Positions 63,093-64,000 of a stretch of DNA of 64,000 nt are shown here, one piece after another. The number at the start of each line of letters is the position of its first letter. The first letter of the stretch is position 1. Origin of the DNA: Schizochytrium sp. CCTCC M209059 (taxonomy: Eukaryota > Sar > Bigyra > Thraustochytrida > Thraustochytriidae); assembly GCA_000818945.1 (NCBI GenBank), contig KN805440.1:80818-144817 (forward strand), read 5' to 3'. A model generated the notes under the pieces. The model was not told the origin of the DNA, did not search any database, and saw only the letters and a program-made list of their open reading frames with translations. The position numbers and the translations under genes are program-made.

Positions 63093-63352
63093 TGCGCTGC
63101 TGGTGCTCTGCTGCCGCCTTGGACGCGGAAGGGCGGGGTGGTTTCGCGAGAAGGTTCGACTTGGCTGGGCTAGAACAGGCTGTGATGGTGGATGTCTTGC
63201 CTCCTCGTGGGACTGACAGAGACAGACAGACTGATGCCGAGCTCGGCTCCTCGCTCCTGCGCGCGCGCGCGAGCGCCCGCGCTGGTTCGGGCTTTGCTCG
63301 TCCCTGCTCGCGCGTCTGCACAGCGCTACGCCACGCCGCGCGGCGCTGTAGG

Positions 63353-63394
63353 CGAGTCGAGTCGAGTCGAGTCGAGTCGAGTCGAGTTGGGTCG
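63353..63394 (+). repeat. GAGTC pentanucleotide repeat
   Basis: Six to seven GAGTC units followed by degenerate GGGTC units. Confidence 0.95.
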
Positions 63395-64000
63395 ACTTTG
63401 TTTTGCTTTGGCGCAGGTAGCCTGGCTGGTTTCCTGCGCTTTTTCTTTCTTCCCTGCACCGCCTTCCTCTGGTCGCTTTCCGCAGTAGCCGCGCGTGGCT
63501 CGCCAGCGGCAAGCCGTGCTGCTCTGGCAGTGGCTGGCTGGCTAGCTGGCCGCGGTCTCGGGGCCGAGCAGGCTCGCTCGCTGCGGCTGGCCGGCCGGCT
63601 GGCCGACTGGCCGGCTGGCTGGCGGCGAGCTCGCGGGGTCGGCGGGATCGAGGGAGGGAGGGAGGGAGGGAGGGAGAGCGCGGGTCCGCGTCCGCGCGTC
63701 TGCGTCCGCGCGCGGCGCGTCCGCGGGTCGGTTTTGGTCTGCGAGACTTGAGATGTAAGCTCGAAATCCGCTTTGGAATTCGAATTCGAATTTGAATTCG
63801 AGCTTGGATTCCCGTTTTTGAATTCGAGGACTTCGAATTCGGGTTTGCCGGCGCAAGGCAAAAAAGCAAAAAGAGCAGAGAAAACAAAAAGAGAAAGGGA
63901 AGAAATGATTACTAAAAAGAAGGAAGAACTTTTTTCCAAACTTGCATGCGGCAGTGCCTGACCGCGGACCCCGCGCGCGGATCGGAGCCCGCCTCGCCTC

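Larger units (their letters stand above)
61988..64000. other. Right-end GC-rich region with pentanucleotide repeats, no convincing gene
   Basis: About 2 kb upstream of the disordered protein gene. It holds a CTCTG array (63014-63092), a GAGTC array (63353-63394), a GGGA run (63648-63676) and a cluster of GAATTC sites (63776-63840). A 428-codon minus frame (62653-63939) begins at TTG, has no internal ATG and is low complexity, so I reject it. A gene beginning to the right of the window could extend here. Confidence 0.5.

Noticed and set aside
62653..63939. 428-codon minus frame with a hydrophobic start resembling a signal peptide
   Set aside because: Opens at TTG with no ATG nearby, and the rest is Ser/Arg/Gln low complexity from the pentanucleotide repeats.
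1..64000. tRNA and rRNA genes
   Set aside because: Scanned by eye for the T-loop/B-box pattern and rRNA-like blocks; nothing convincing. A tRNAscan-SE run would be decisive.

Overview
This window is nuclear DNA from a eukaryote. Its gene content includes a p300/CBP-type acetyltransferase, RAD51, a four-domain voltage-gated cation channel, SLC25 and MFS carriers, and the motile-cilium proteins CCDC39 and a Tctex1-type dynein light chain. Most genes are long uninterrupted frames, the DNA is GC-rich, and simple-sequence repeats are abundant. Together with flagellar genes this best fits a flagellated, intron-poor protist. A labyrinthulomycete (thraustochytrid) stramenopile is my best guess, inferred from overall style rather than from a diagnostic marker. 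I saw no prokaryotic operon, rRNA, tRNA or CRISPR array.

Left part (1-18.3 kb): a B-box/IQ/WW protein cut by the left edge (+); a very large soluble adenylyl cyclase-like protein carrying an NTPase module, a PH domain and a terminal acetyltransferase domain (-); about 3.6 kb without a convincing gene; a 3-beta-HSD-like membrane oxidoreductase (-) divergent from an ELMO-domain protein (+); a possible mobile-element remnant near 14.1-14.8 kb; and a polyglutamine protein (-).

Middle part (18.3-45 kb): a 6.4 kb stretch loaded with tetranucleotide microsatellites; a C2H2 zinc-finger protein, RAD51 and a HAD-type 5'-nucleotidase-domain protein (all -); a probably myristoylated triple-SAM protein (+); a four-domain channel with an EEEE selectivity ring (-); and an MFS transporter (-).

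Right part (45-64 kb): a p300/CBP-like acetyltransferase (+) divergent from the MFS gene; a NIPA-like transporter (+); an SLC25 carrier with a coiled-coil N-terminus (-); a 160-residue protein of unknown function (+); CCDC39 (-) divergent from a five-exon Tctex1-family (DYNLT2B-like) dynein light chain reconstructed here by hand (+); a small coiled-coil protein (+); a disordered protein (-); and a repeat-rich right end.

Several genes share a theme of cilia and second messengers: cyclase, Ca2+-type channel, CCDC39 ruler, dynein light chain and a coiled-coil protein. Grouping them functionally is inference. Many start codons given here differ from the longest open frame, because the longest frames begin at TTG or GTG. 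I placed the start at the first ATG in good context.
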